Source of the DNA: Dryococelus australis
Taxonomy: Eukaryota > Arthropoda > Insecta > Phasmatodea > Phasmatidae
Length of the DNA: 64,000 nucleotides
Direction of reading: 5' to 3'
Assembly: GCA_029891345.1 (NCBI GenBank)
Contig: CM056994.1
Span: 141,630,457-141,694,456, forward strand
Part shown: positions 38,166-49,679 of the stretch, one piece after another
How positions within the stretch are numbered: the stretch's first letter is position 1
How the letters are laid out: every line of letters starts with the position of its first letter
Translations under genes and position numbers: made by a program
Notes under the pieces: model-generated
Told to the model about the DNA's origin: nothing
The model's database searches: none
The model's input: only the letters and a program-made list of their open reading frames with translations

Positions 38166-38928
38166 GGTCGGCTACCAATATAGCGGCCTCCAGTAATTTA
38201 TAAACAAATTACGAACAAAAAAACAAATATGGTGGCCTCCAGTAGCATGTAATCAAATGACGAACGTAAAAATCAAAATGGCAGAATGAATATAGGTGAG
38301 GGGAGTGGGTGCGAGGATTTAGGTGGTCTGCTGGATTCAAACAGAGGTGAGTAATTGGTGGCGTGTGGGGAGATCTCAGGAATTACATGTTTTTTATAAA
38401 ATTTCTGAAGGAATTTTTTTTTTTAGGGAAAAAGGATATTTCGAGTGGAAAAGGGAAAAATGACCGCTTGGGTAAGAGCCTTTCTAAATAAATTTAAAAA
38501 AAAAAAAAAAAAAAAAAACATTTTTAAACGATTTTTTATTTAAAACTATTTTCCAATTTAGTTTTTTTAATAATACATTTTTTAAATAAATTTTTATCGA
38601 TTTTTTATTTTCTTGAGCATTTTTCTATTCTTTTGGATTTTTGCATTGTCAAGGTCGAAGGTTATAGGTCAAAGTCAAAGATCCTGTTCTCCAGGCCCCT
38701 GGCTCACTGATCCTGGTCTCCTGTCTGGCTCGGAGTCGGTGATGCTTGTGACCGGAGTCGCTGTTCCCAGACCCTGGAGTCACTAATGTCTCTCGCCTGC
38801 TCCGGGAAAAACGGGAATTTTTTAGGGAAAAAGAGAAATTTTTGGGGTACTTTAGGTAGATTTTGAGGGAAAAGGGAAATTTTGAGGGAAAAAAAGCAAA
38901 AATAAAAAGTTGGCGTACGTTGACGTAA

Positions 38929-38940
38929 CAAGATGGCGGC
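38929..38940 (+). promoter_or_regulatory. YY1/Pho-like motif at FB2 right end
   Basis: CAAGATGGCGGC directly follows TTGACGTAA. Mirror of 33392-33403. The same motif occurs in weaker form at the FB3 ends (GCCGCCATGTTG / CAACATGGCGGC). Confidence 0.4.
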
Positions 38941-39002
38941 GGCCGGCTACTGCGCTCCTACTCACCAATCCCGTGCAAGTCAATCTACCATTTCCTACTA
39001 CT

Positions 39003-42000
39003 CATATGGCATACTAACGTTAAATGTCCCCTTTAACTGATAAAAATTTTGTTAAAATACAAAAGTATAACTTGTCACCCGAGTTTGACAGGGATCGGTT
39101 GGTTGATTCCCGAGATAGGGCCTAAATTTTTAATTTCTTCATGTAGTAATATATATAACAAAATGATGAACAAAAGAAGCTCTGTTAAAATATTTTTGAT
39201 TGTTGCAATTGATACTGCAAATATACCAAATTAATACGAAATATTTTCTAAAGTATTTTATATATTTAATTTACTAAGAAAAAAAGTTTTCAATGGCTGG
39301 CATTTTGAAAATAATGTCTGACCGAATTAAAACGCATAATTTTACATGGCCTACCGTAGTAGGCATTGGTTGTAAAACTTTGGTAGGTGTTGGTGTATGT
39401 TTTCCCGAGATATGATAAAAAACAATTAATTTCATTTGGTGCTATCTCACACAATGACAAAAGAGATTCTTTGTAGACACATGATTACTGTATTAGATAT
39501 CATCAGCATACAACGTTTTGTTCAACTGTTTACTTTGGTTAAAATATATAGCATAAAAACTAAAATGTTTAAATGGATGCTATTTTACAAATAATAGCCT
39601 GGTTTATTCAAACTTACTAATGCCAATGGACAACTATATTTGTTATTTAAATTTGGTAGGCATCAATCGATTTTTTACAGAGAAATTAGATATGTTTTTT
39701 TTTATATGGCTGTACATACATATTTCAAGGTTGTAATAAATACTGTTTGCATAACAAGTTAAGTTGAAATGTATTACACGGTTTCTTAGTTACATCCTAC
39801 TAATCTGAAATGTCTATATTGCACTATTTAAAAAAACTCTTTGAAACACTTAAAACATATCAGTTTACATGTACTACCGTAATACTACTCGATTACAAAA
39901 TTTGGTTGAAATAGGTAAATTGCTTTCCGAGTTATGACAAAGTTTTATTTTTAATGTGGTGTTATCTTACAAAATGCGGATAAAATAGGCACTGCGTACA
40001 CTTATTTCGCTATTGTGTATGGTACTACCAGCATAAGTTAGGTTGAAATTGGTGTTAATGTTGTTGTAGATATAGGAAACAAAGCTAAAATTATATAGCT
40101 CCCATTCAGAAATAAGTGTCTAACTTATTGAATACGAAACAACTGTACATGTCTTCGCTTAGTATTACTTACTTGCTCAATTCTGTAGCAATCGGTTTTT
40201 TTTAAAAGTATATGCTGTTATTGTTTTATTTTTAATGCGGCGCTAACTTATAATAGGTCCAATAAAATAATGTAGTTTATTGACATATTTGATCTGCGCA
40301 ACATATATTCAGCGCATATTAAGTTTGATTTAATTTGGTTAAATTGTTAATAGTTAATAGAAAACGAAGAAGAGAAATTTATATATGCACCGTTTTGGAA
40401 ATAGGTGCATTATTTACACAAATATGTTACTTTGATGTGGCCTGCCTTAGTATAACTTAAATGCCAAATTTATTGGAAATCGTTTGTGTAGTTTAAAATA
40501 AATTATGTTAAAACTTTCATTTTTAATTTAGTTCTACTGTTTAAAATAGTGGACCAATAACAATACCCGCATTTTAGCTTGATGCTTATATACTGCACTG
40601 TCAACATACCATGCAATCTTAGTAGTTAAAAACTATGAAGGTAAGATTTAATTATTAAATACTGTATGTATACTGAGTTTGGTGAAATTCTGTTAACGGG
40701 TTTTAATGATTTTAGCGGTGACACACACACACACAGACACTCAGTCCCATACACAGGGAAGTGATCTCACAAGCCTGTCTTCCCGTCATAAAATAGGCAA
40801 AAATAGCATTCTGAAGAGTCAGTGTAAACAAATTTTAGAGTTGTAATAGATACTGACATCATACGAAGCTATGTTCAAATTGACTACATGGTTCAGAAGA
40901 TATAGAATACGAATCTATAATGTCTGTATGCCCGCCATTTTAAAACTAAGTATATTAGTTATTAAAACCTTATTCATTAACATCGCATGGCGTAATGCTA
41001 CTTGTTTGCCGAATTTGGTAGGTATGGGTTTGTTTTTCCCTAGATATGATTAAAAAAACCCTCTTCATGTGATGCTATCCCTACAAAATGGCAAACAAAA
41101 GTGTCTTCGTATAGAGAAATGTTATGGTTGAAGTAGATACTGATTGAATGCAAAGTTAAATTGAAGTTTCGTAGATTTAGCATTCTAAACAAAAATGTTT
41201 ACATGATTGCCATTTCAAAAATAAATGTCCTAACCTCATAAAACATACACATTTTCATAGCCTTCCATAGTACTTACATGCTTGCCAAATTTCATAGGAA
41301 TCGGTTGAATTTTCCTCGAGAAGACAATAACCATTTATTGCCTTATGTATCGCTCTCTTACAAAAAGTACGGCAAAAGTGGATATATGTTTTCCAATATA
41401 GCACATAAAGTTTATTCTAAATAGGCAAAACATTATAGTTGACAAAAAAATATTCTTATAGTTAATATATATAAATAACTTTATATATATAAATAGATAT
41501 TTATATATATATACCTATTTTGAAGAAAAAATAAGTGTCCTTCTCTTTTGTATCTCAAATGTTTACATAGTCCGCCGCAGTGTTACCTACTGGCCAAATT
41601 TGGCGAGAATTGGTTGAGTAGTTTTCGAAATGTGAGGTAAAGGTTTTATTTATTCTCGAAATGTAAGGCAAAAGTTTTATTTATTCATGTAGTGCTATCT
41701 TCGAAAATGGTAAACCAATATAATATACGTCTCCAAATTCAAGATTTCCACGGTTTACTGTCAACAAACAACGTTTTGTTTATATATGTTAAATAGTTAC
41801 CGAGACACGACATATGAATCTAAGTATTTTAATAGGCACCAAGTTGAAAATAAGCAACCTGCTTGGTTGTTAGTCATTACTATAGGATAATCTCACTTAT
41901 TACTACCCTGTTTTGGTGAAATTCAGTTCACGCTTTCTAAAGGGGCACGTAAACACACTCACAGGAATACACATGAACCTACATGCACCGACACAGATTC

Positions 42001-42020
42001 ATAGAGAGGAAAGTTATTTC
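39003..42020 (+). repeat. ~280-bp degenerate satellite, main array
   Basis: Landmarks recur about every 280 bases, near 39360, 39625, 39870, 40155, 40438, 40985, 41263 and 41565. They are an ATGGCCTACCRTAGTA-like word, then GCCAAATTTGGTAGG, AATCGGTTG, CCGAGATATGA, and GTGCTATCTTACAAAATGG. Two places (40720-40750 and 41945-41990) carry CACACACACAGACAC-like tails, as at the 3' ends of some insect retroelement-derived repeats. Units are highly diverged and the array looks old. CATATG at 39003-39008 is the right copy of the FB2 target duplication. Confidence 0.7.
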
Positions 42021-44285
42021 TTGTGCTTGCATTTCATTCGAATATTTGGCTAAAAACGTGTAGTGCAACACGTTTAAATGCAGTTTTAAACATAGTGTAG
42101 GAGAACTTATTAATTTGAAAATAACTTTAAAAATAAAATTTTTAGCAGTTTTCACTTCGGAAAAATACGCGTTTCAGATAAACAGTACAACAAAATTTGC
42201 ACAGACTTGAAAATTTCTTAAATGTTTGGTAAGTAGACGTTATTCCAAGTAATAACCAAATATATAAAGTAATTCCAAGTATATAAATATTTTAATCAAA
42301 CTCTCCGGCCCCTTTACTAGTCAATGTTAGACGGTCCATTTTAGACTAAGTAAATAACTATATAAGAAAAAATTCCTTAATTGTTTTCCTTATAATTAAA
42401 GGTGCAATTTTCCTGTCGTGTGAAACGATAGTTTCATAACTAGGGCCTACCTCTAAATGTTTGTGGCGCTATCACCCGGCTATTTAGTTTACTTAACGCT
42501 TACCGTTTGTTCTTCTCTCTCCCGCTTCCGCGGCAATACTTGCACATCTTTTTAGTAGCGCAAATTTTCGACCCGTTCAGAGAGAAGTCCAAAATCCATG
42601 GATATATAAAGCATGGATAACGTTTTTTAATCGCGTGAATGGCAAAAAAAAAATTTACGGTGGAACCTTCCGATAACAGATGGTATTCGTAACACATGAA
42701 TAACGACTTGGTTTTCAAATTGTGCATCATAACTTCGGTGTCCTCCAAAAAGTCGCAAATTTGGCCTACTAACTACATGTGCTTGAATCCTTTTTTGGTT
42801 GCTACCATCGGGAAACCAGATGTTTATCACGTCGTATTTAAAGCGTTCTTTGATAAACATTGTATTGATGTCATGATGTGTGTGGAAAAGTTAAAACAAA
42901 ACCAAAAATTTTGCATAGGCAGCCGTGAAAATAAATGTATTAGTGGTTTACAACTGACAAAGGATTAATTTAATTAAAGTTGTAAAGAAAATAGTTTACG
43001 TAATAAGAATCCATAACTCGATGATTTTGACGTGCGCGGAGTTTCCGTTGGTTCAGCTGCTTGTGGCTGTGATAAGTCAAAGGACTGCCTCAGGATAAAG
43101 AGGCGGGCCTAAATTTCTGATTTCCTCTCCGTGCGGCCGTTATGAACGATTCTTTGTGAAAGCTTGGGCATAATATATCAAGCTCGTAACGGCCTTAACA
43201 AAGATGGGGGGAGCTTCCCCTCGTGATCGATAGTCCACCCTTAAGCTTATTTTTCTCTCTTGTTGTTCCAACAAAGGAAAGTGTGTGGTGCTAACACAGC
43301 CGCTTCTTTCCCGTCTTGGCGAAAACAATGACCGATCATTATTTCTTTCCCTGAGGAAACACGAGCCAAGGAACAATTTTTGGTCGGAAGACAGGGTGCA
43401 CATGACGCACGTGTTCTATTATGTTGCACAATGAGTTCTACAGTAAATATTGTCCACTCTTAATTGCAAGCATAACATCGAGCTAGCGATATTTCTGTAA
43501 CATCCAAGTACCCTTGCCGGTTTTATTTGCCCAGAAGTGGCAACAACAGAAGATGTAAGTAAAAGGAATTAAACAGGTAACAAAGCTGACATAGAATAGA
43601 GCCAAATGTAAAACAACATAGAACTACACTGGTGTTACAAAAGCATATAAGTATCTACTGCTCCGCACGCCCTCACAACAGTACACTAACTGTACGGATG
43701 CTAAGATAAACAAAACAGGTGAGAAAAAATAAAATACCTAACCAAGAGACTGTATTGCCTGCAGTCTAGAAGAAATATAGTAATGAAAACTTTGTGGCGC
43801 ATTAGTAATCTATTGATAGAAAAAAGAGAAATAAAAATCGGTAGAAGCAAAAACAAAAGAAAGCACACACTAAGTGTGTCTGAAACATGAAAGGTACGAA
43901 GTATATATACGACTGCGGGGCCTAAGACTGGCCACGTATACTGTCTGTACACAAATACTTTGATACATATGCTAATCAATAAAATGTACAAATGTACACA
44001 CTCCTAACGAATTGAATTTAATTTCCAGCATGTATTATTAAACCTTTTGTTTATTATATTATAAATTGATGTCAATAATATATTTTTAGAGTCTAGATTG
44101 CCGTGGATATAATATACAAAGAATAGGACTAAATATATGTAGTTCTGAATAATTGCTGCTAGATATGACCGTATCCTCTCGTACGCTACTGAGATAGTTT
44201 TCCAATATGAGGGCGGAGCTCTCGCAAAAATGTTACTCTGTGATGATCTTTTCTTCACCATAGAACTTATTATCAGTGGTCTCAT

Positions 44286-44483
44286 CATTTCTAAGGTGGC
44301 AGCAGATATAAACATTGCCAGTGGCACAAACAAAGCAAGCGGCTGGCTTGTCGGTTCACAGTATCCCTATATCAAACCATTGGGCTGTCTATGTTGCTAC
44401 TGAGATATTGTGATCCAACAAGCCAGCCGCTGGCTTTAATTGTGCGGATGGCAATGTTTATATTTACTGCCATCTTAGAATGG
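44286..44483. repeat. Compact ~200-bp palindrome (snap-back MITE-like)
   Basis: Left arm TTCTAAGGTGGCAGCAGAT, then AAACATTGCCA and GGCTGGCTTGT, pairs with the reverse complement of the right arm TTCTAAGATGGCAGTAAAT, AAACATTGCCA and GGCTGGCTTGT. Pairing continues inward to CACAGTATC / CACAATATC, leaving a loop of about 35 bases. Similarity stops abruptly outside. The element could form a long hairpin RNA or DNA. No target duplication is clear. Confidence 0.75.
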
Positions 44484-47182
44484 ATAAAGTATAATTGTTT
44501 ACATTACAACTATAGTTTTAGCCAACTCATGTTATCGGGTCTCTTGATCTTAATGATTAATAATCCCCACTGCGAAGTGGAAGGCGACACTGGGATTGGA
44601 TTTTCAAAACACTTTAAATTATATTGCATTTTAACGTCAACTGAAGTAAAATAATAATTACTGGTTTGGGCGAAGAAACTCCCTAATCAATAGTTTACTG
44701 AAATACCAAGTAACGTCCTTATAATTGTGTGAAGTCGTTTCTTTCATTTAATACATATTTCAATGTCACATCATAAATGTTTTACTTTCACGTAGACGTA
44801 TTAAATCTCCGGCATGTCACAAATGTATTTTCTGATGATGTACGATGTATTATAATTAACCATGATTGCGCGGAATTCGTAAACACCGAGTGAAAACTAT
44901 CATACTATTTAATAGAATGTTTTCAAAATAGCCTATGAGAATTTGAATAGATAGACAAATGCCAATGCTTTGGACGTAGCATTGTACAATAATTCGCCTC
45001 AGAAACAAAGGGAGCTAAAACAACAATGCTCACTGTGTTAGCTTCGTGTTATTAATTTGAAGAAACAGTCGTTGTGATTTTGGTGCCTATTATTTTGAAA
45101 TTATCTGTTTACTTAGTCTACCCATTTCACATCCACCTGGATATTTTATTTTCATGTTACGATATATGAATATGCACACTTAACGAGGGCTGTACAGTAT
45201 ACTTAAGGTTATTTCCAACTTTTTCTAAAGCCCTGCTGAAGTTTTACTTTCTGCCAATTCTCCAAATTGTCCTTCCGCCCAATATAAAAAAAAAAACGCA
45301 CACGAGTCTAGAGAAACACGAAGAGGGAAAATAATGCACAGATTCTGTGCTCGGTATATTCAACAAAAAAAAAAAAAAACTCATATATGTATATGTCGAT
45401 AACGTGTAATTTTAATAGTTTTAGCTAAAAATTAAAATTGGTCGAATCAACAAAATTGTTTTTTTAAAACAAACACACTGAATATTAGTTGAGTAATTTG
45501 TTACGTACGAACTATTTTTATCCACTTACGTCTTTTCTCTTTGTCTTTGATGCATATTTACTACCGAACATATTTATATAAATATTTACAATAGATGTAC
45601 TTGAAAGGTTAATTTAACCGAAAATTTTAATGGAAGTATATTGTGAAATGACATATTGGACCGAATTAGACATGGGGTAAAATTGTAACGGTGTGATTTA
45701 AGAAATATTGATAAGCCATGAATAGCTTGTGTAAACACGAATGGGCGTGAAGTTAATCGTGGCGACGAAGATGTCGACATTTTACAAGTAACAAATTTCA
45801 TTGTTATATGTAGTGTGTATACTGCATATTTTGTATTTAAATGTAACATTTTCCTCCTCTGTAACCGTGAATGAATGAAGGAAGCCGTAAGGGCGGCATA
45901 TCTACTAGAAACTAGTGCCTCAATAACCTCTACGAGCGAACCACTTTGCAGGTTCTTCATCCCGCTGCGTGTAACGAGCTGGAAATGCTACTTTGAAGGG
46001 CATCAAAATAAATCCTGGAATATGGGAGACATCTTTCCGCATTTGATAGAAGTCTGAAGTGTGGTCTGTGTTTATCACAAAAAAATTAGAACCTGTTCGG
46101 TAATTTTTAACTCTTTCTTTCTCAAGTAAAACCCATTTCGCGTGACAAGTGTGTTCATTAACGGCATGGTTTCTCCTAAATGTTGATTAACCTCATGTAC
46201 ACACAAACACACACACCAGCATACGTTGGACGCGTGCGTACGGTATATTACTGACAGTACACATCGTCTGGAATATTGATACACACTAGATAACCACACA
46301 GTACCATGCTGCCTAGCATCCAGTACGAGTTGTTTAAACAATTCGTTGCTCGGTTCCCTTAATTTCATTTTGACGTCATGGTGAACCTGTATGTCAGACA
46401 ACGTGCTGTAAAAACCCTTCGTCCGTTTTATGTCGGATAACACGATCGGTTTTGAGTGGATCCTCCTTGCATAAGTGTGAAGAGAGCAAGATGCCGATAA
46501 CACTGAGTAAACAGCTGTAGACAAAAATTTTTAATCAGTTTGAGGTAGTTTATCTTTCACCATAAATGCTTTCCCTTATTGTCAACATTATAAGACGTTG
46601 CTTTAATGTTAACTGATACTAAAAAAATTAAACTTAAAAGAAATTCATCTGACTATTGCGTGTGCGGATTACATTAATTAAAGGAGAAGCAATATTTATT
46701 TTATTATTGTTTGATTAAATATCCCACGCCTTACCATTTTTTTATAATTAGAGTTTACGGAAAAGTGTAAGAAAATGCTTTAAAATATGAAATAAAAACT
46801 ATATAGTGAACATCTCTTTTCCTAAAATCAGTGTTATCAATTCTTTTTTTTTGGTAAAACGATAGATAGTTTCCAATGCATCCATGTGCATGTTTAATTA
46901 CTGGGATGTTACTCTACATTGTGGAAATAAAAGTTCCCTGCTTTTCAGGTATGGAAAATATTTTTAATTAATTCCCAGTTTTGTCGTTAGCGAATCGACG
47001 TGAACTGCTACGACACCTGCAGATATTTCATCCTGATTTAAACAAGTAAGCGTGACTGCCCACAGTTCCCTCTCTCACAAGCCGCATGACTTAGTACCAC
47101 CGTCACCATCACGATTGGCCTTCACATGCATCCTGATTGTGCGAAGAATAGGAAATGTCGATTCGTGGAGATGCAGACGTCA

Positions 47183-47210
47183 GCCCGGATGGCTCTAGTG
47201 CGTAGAGCAC
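47183..47210 (+). repeat. tRNA-Lys-like 5' half (SINE head?)
   Basis: GCCCGGATGGCTCTAGTGCG followed by TAGAGCAC is very close to the 5' half of a metazoan lysine tRNA, with acceptor strand, D-arm and A-box. The anticodon arm and T-arm do not follow, so it is a tRNA-derived repeat or relic, not a gene. TGACGTCA sites lie just downstream at 47212-47219 and 47278-47285. Confidence 0.4.
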
Positions 47211-47543
47211 ATGACGTCACCGTGTCCTCACAAACACGTGCCGGAGAAGAGAGACTGCTGTAGATTGGCAAGCATCTGACGTCACTTTATCATCACTAAG
47301 GGTGCTATATTACCAACGAAGTTCCTCTTTAACTGCCTCTCTGCCCAATGTACACAAAATTCTCTACGTCTAGCTTAAACCAAAATATTTCCTTTCTGTC
47401 ATCTAAGCCTATTCCTTTGATAGGTACTCGGGGAAGATACACCGGACATGGTGATTGTACAGTATGACATGACAAATGGAAATCCAAATTTTCATCAACC
47501 AAACCATTTTTGTAGTTTTTCTAATCAGTGTTATATTCTGCCA

Positions 47544-47544
<1 letters not shown>

Positions 47545-47599
<55 letters not shown>
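47545..47599. repeat. (TA)n microsatellite
   Basis: A pure TA run of about 27 units. Confidence 0.9.
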
Positions 47600-47603
<4 letters not shown>

Positions 47604-49439
47604 AGGTTTAGATTCTCTATCTAGCTCTGCCGTTACCGCTTAAAAACGTAATCATTATTGTAGTATATACCGCTTATGAGACTTACATTGCCCGAGATTG
47701 CAGAAAATTATTAAAATATTCTTATCGCCGCTCTGGCAACCATGATATATGATCAATGACTCGTATTAAATTTTCAAAATGATAACACAATGTACCATAA
47801 ATGTGGTAACCATGAATAGGAACTAAGGACTTAATAATTTAAGTACCCCTGAAGCTGTGATCTCTATTATACATAAAAACAAAAAAAAACTTTATGTAAT
47901 AGGTACATTTTGTATGTCTTCACATTGTTTCTCTGGTTTTAATAGAGAAGATGCTATATGCAATATCTGACAAGTGTTCTTCAATGCCTTCATTAATGAG
48001 ACGAAATATGCGATCGTGAAATACCGCAGAAACGAAGTTTTTATGGTGGCTTGGTTGGTAACGGCAACGGGCAAAAAGATTTACAATCTCGGAGGCGGAT
48101 ATTTCCCAAAGTGAATAAAACGGAGAAGACTTTGCGAGAATAATTTCTATTTGCATAAAGGATTAAAGGAAATTTATTATTCTCTCCAGAAGTAGGGTGT
48201 TTTATAACTCCAGGGTAAAGCCCAACTCCTGATAGGATTATTCGCGTTCAGATATGGCGCTAGGCTCTACGTAAATTCATAGCGGTGTGAAACCCCCCGC
48301 CCCCCTCCAAAAAAAAGTACTTTCTGGATTTAAATTTATTCCTCTATTTGATTTTGGTCTATGCAATTTTATGTTAAGTATTCATTACTTCGTGCCTTTC
48401 TGCTATTTTTTAAGACTCGGTTCTGAAAATCCCCACCAGTTTATTAATTGCCAACAGCAGATGATGCTACTTGGCAAGGAAGTCTTCCAATTGATAAGCC
48501 GAGAAAATAGAGTAACATTCTATCAAGTTTTCTGCCTTTTAGAGACAAAATATTTTCCCATGAGATAGGCTTGACTTAAAAAAAATCAATTAACCTGAAC
48601 ACCTTGAGCAGTTATCATGCCGTTCATGATCACATTATAAGAAATTGCTTTGTAATTTTAAGGTAATTTTATTGATGAATTTCTCTCACGATCTTTAAGT
48701 GCAGAGAACAATTTTCAGGACAAATAGGTTCAGATAATTTACAATAAAAAATTGCAAAGCACATTTTTTTATTCATGTGTGTATATCTAACGTTAGTAAT
48801 CACTAGCCACTGGTGAGTGTTTTTGCTCGTAGATGATAACATTTTGCGCATACATGACACCAGTCGTCGGAAGCAACAATATTGTTTCTATAATAAATTG
48901 CTGTATTCTTCAGTAATGAGACATACTTATATATACTATCTCGTTAATGTATGAGATGATACTACGTTTCATTCCACGCTATTCGGCTTACATCTTCTGG
49001 TCGAAGTATAGAATTAAAAAATTATGCCACAGCCTCCACGAACATTTCTGTTCGGTCGTTTACATTTATTCTAAAACAGCAGAGATTTTAGCCTAACAGT
49101 TAAGGTGTCCTTCATATGACAGGCAAAATCCCACGTAAATGAATTTTCTCTTTATATTAATGTTGGATATTTTGCGGAATTTGACGGAACTATACACTAA
49201 ATATTTTTAAAATATTTACTTTCAGGACAGAAAAATAATGTAATAGAAAATATTTTAAGAGTTTTATTTGAATATGAAAATATGAAAGAAACCCTATACG
49301 TACTAAAGCTATACTCAGAAGATTTAATGGGATTATCTTTGTATTTGAAAATGAAGGTCATTTTGAAAGATAGAAAAAGTGTTTATACTAGTTCTGCATT
49401 TTTATCGCAGAGTACTTTCAAAGTTTGTTTTCAATAGTT

Positions 49440-49679
49440 TAATATAACCTCCCCACCAAGGCGAACTGGGTTCGATTCTCGGCCGGGCCACCGGATTTTC
49501 GCAAGTGGGAATCGTGCTGGACGATGCCGTTGGTCGGCGAGTTTTCTCGGGGATCTCCCGTTTCCGCCACCCCTTCATTCCGGAGCCACCCCATACTCAC
49601 TTCAATCACCCTCATCGGCTCTCAAGAACTCGCTGTTTAGAGCCACCCAAATCTCTCCACTCCTAACTAATATAACCTC
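49440..49679 (+). mobile_element. SINE-like insertion with 12-bp target duplication
   Basis: A GC-rich body (49452-49667) lies in AT-rich DNA and is flanked by the identical 12-mer TAATATAACCTC (49440-49451 and 49668-49679), as expected of target-primed retrotransposition. Near its start it has GGGTTCGATTCTCGG, a tRNA B-box. The A-box half is missing, so the copy is truncated at the 5' side. No ORF is present. The SINE family is not recognised, and no long A tail is visible. Confidence 0.72.

Larger units (their letters stand above)
33330..39002. mobile_element. FB2: complete giant foldback element
   Basis: This element of about 5.7 kb is an almost symmetrical palindrome centred near 36165. 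The termini are GGTATTAGGGAATAG on the left and, reverse-complemented, AGTAGTAGGAAATGG on the right. Both are bounded by the identical hexamer CATATG (33324-33329 and 39003-39008), a 6-bp target duplication. Paired modules, left and right, are: terminal YY1-like motif (33392-33403 / 38929-38940), CCCTTTTTCCC-rich zones (33420-33560 / 38790-38900), a GGTCA-rich zone (33660-33700 / 38640-38690), CCATCTTGG array (34080-34180 / 38120-38200), 119-bp repeats, minisatellite, and inner inverted repeat around an AT-rich core. There is no transposase or integrase gene. AG-type ends and a 6-bp duplication are features of Polinton/Maverick elements. Confidence 0.82.
42016..49439. other. Unassigned 7.4-kb region
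   Basis: I see no recognisable gene. Minus-strand frames of 80-149 codons exist (42500-42860, 44004-44333, 45586-45960, 46075-46524), but none carries a motif I know and none continues into neighbouring exons that I could detect. GC-richer patches lie at 43020-43430 and 47000-47300. The listed palindrome, TA run and tRNA-like head are the only structures I can support. Confidence 0.4.

Noticed and set aside
33330-39002. Palindrome as an assembly or amplification artefact
   Set aside because: The arms differ at many positions, three related elements occur at separate loci, and FB2 has its own target duplication.
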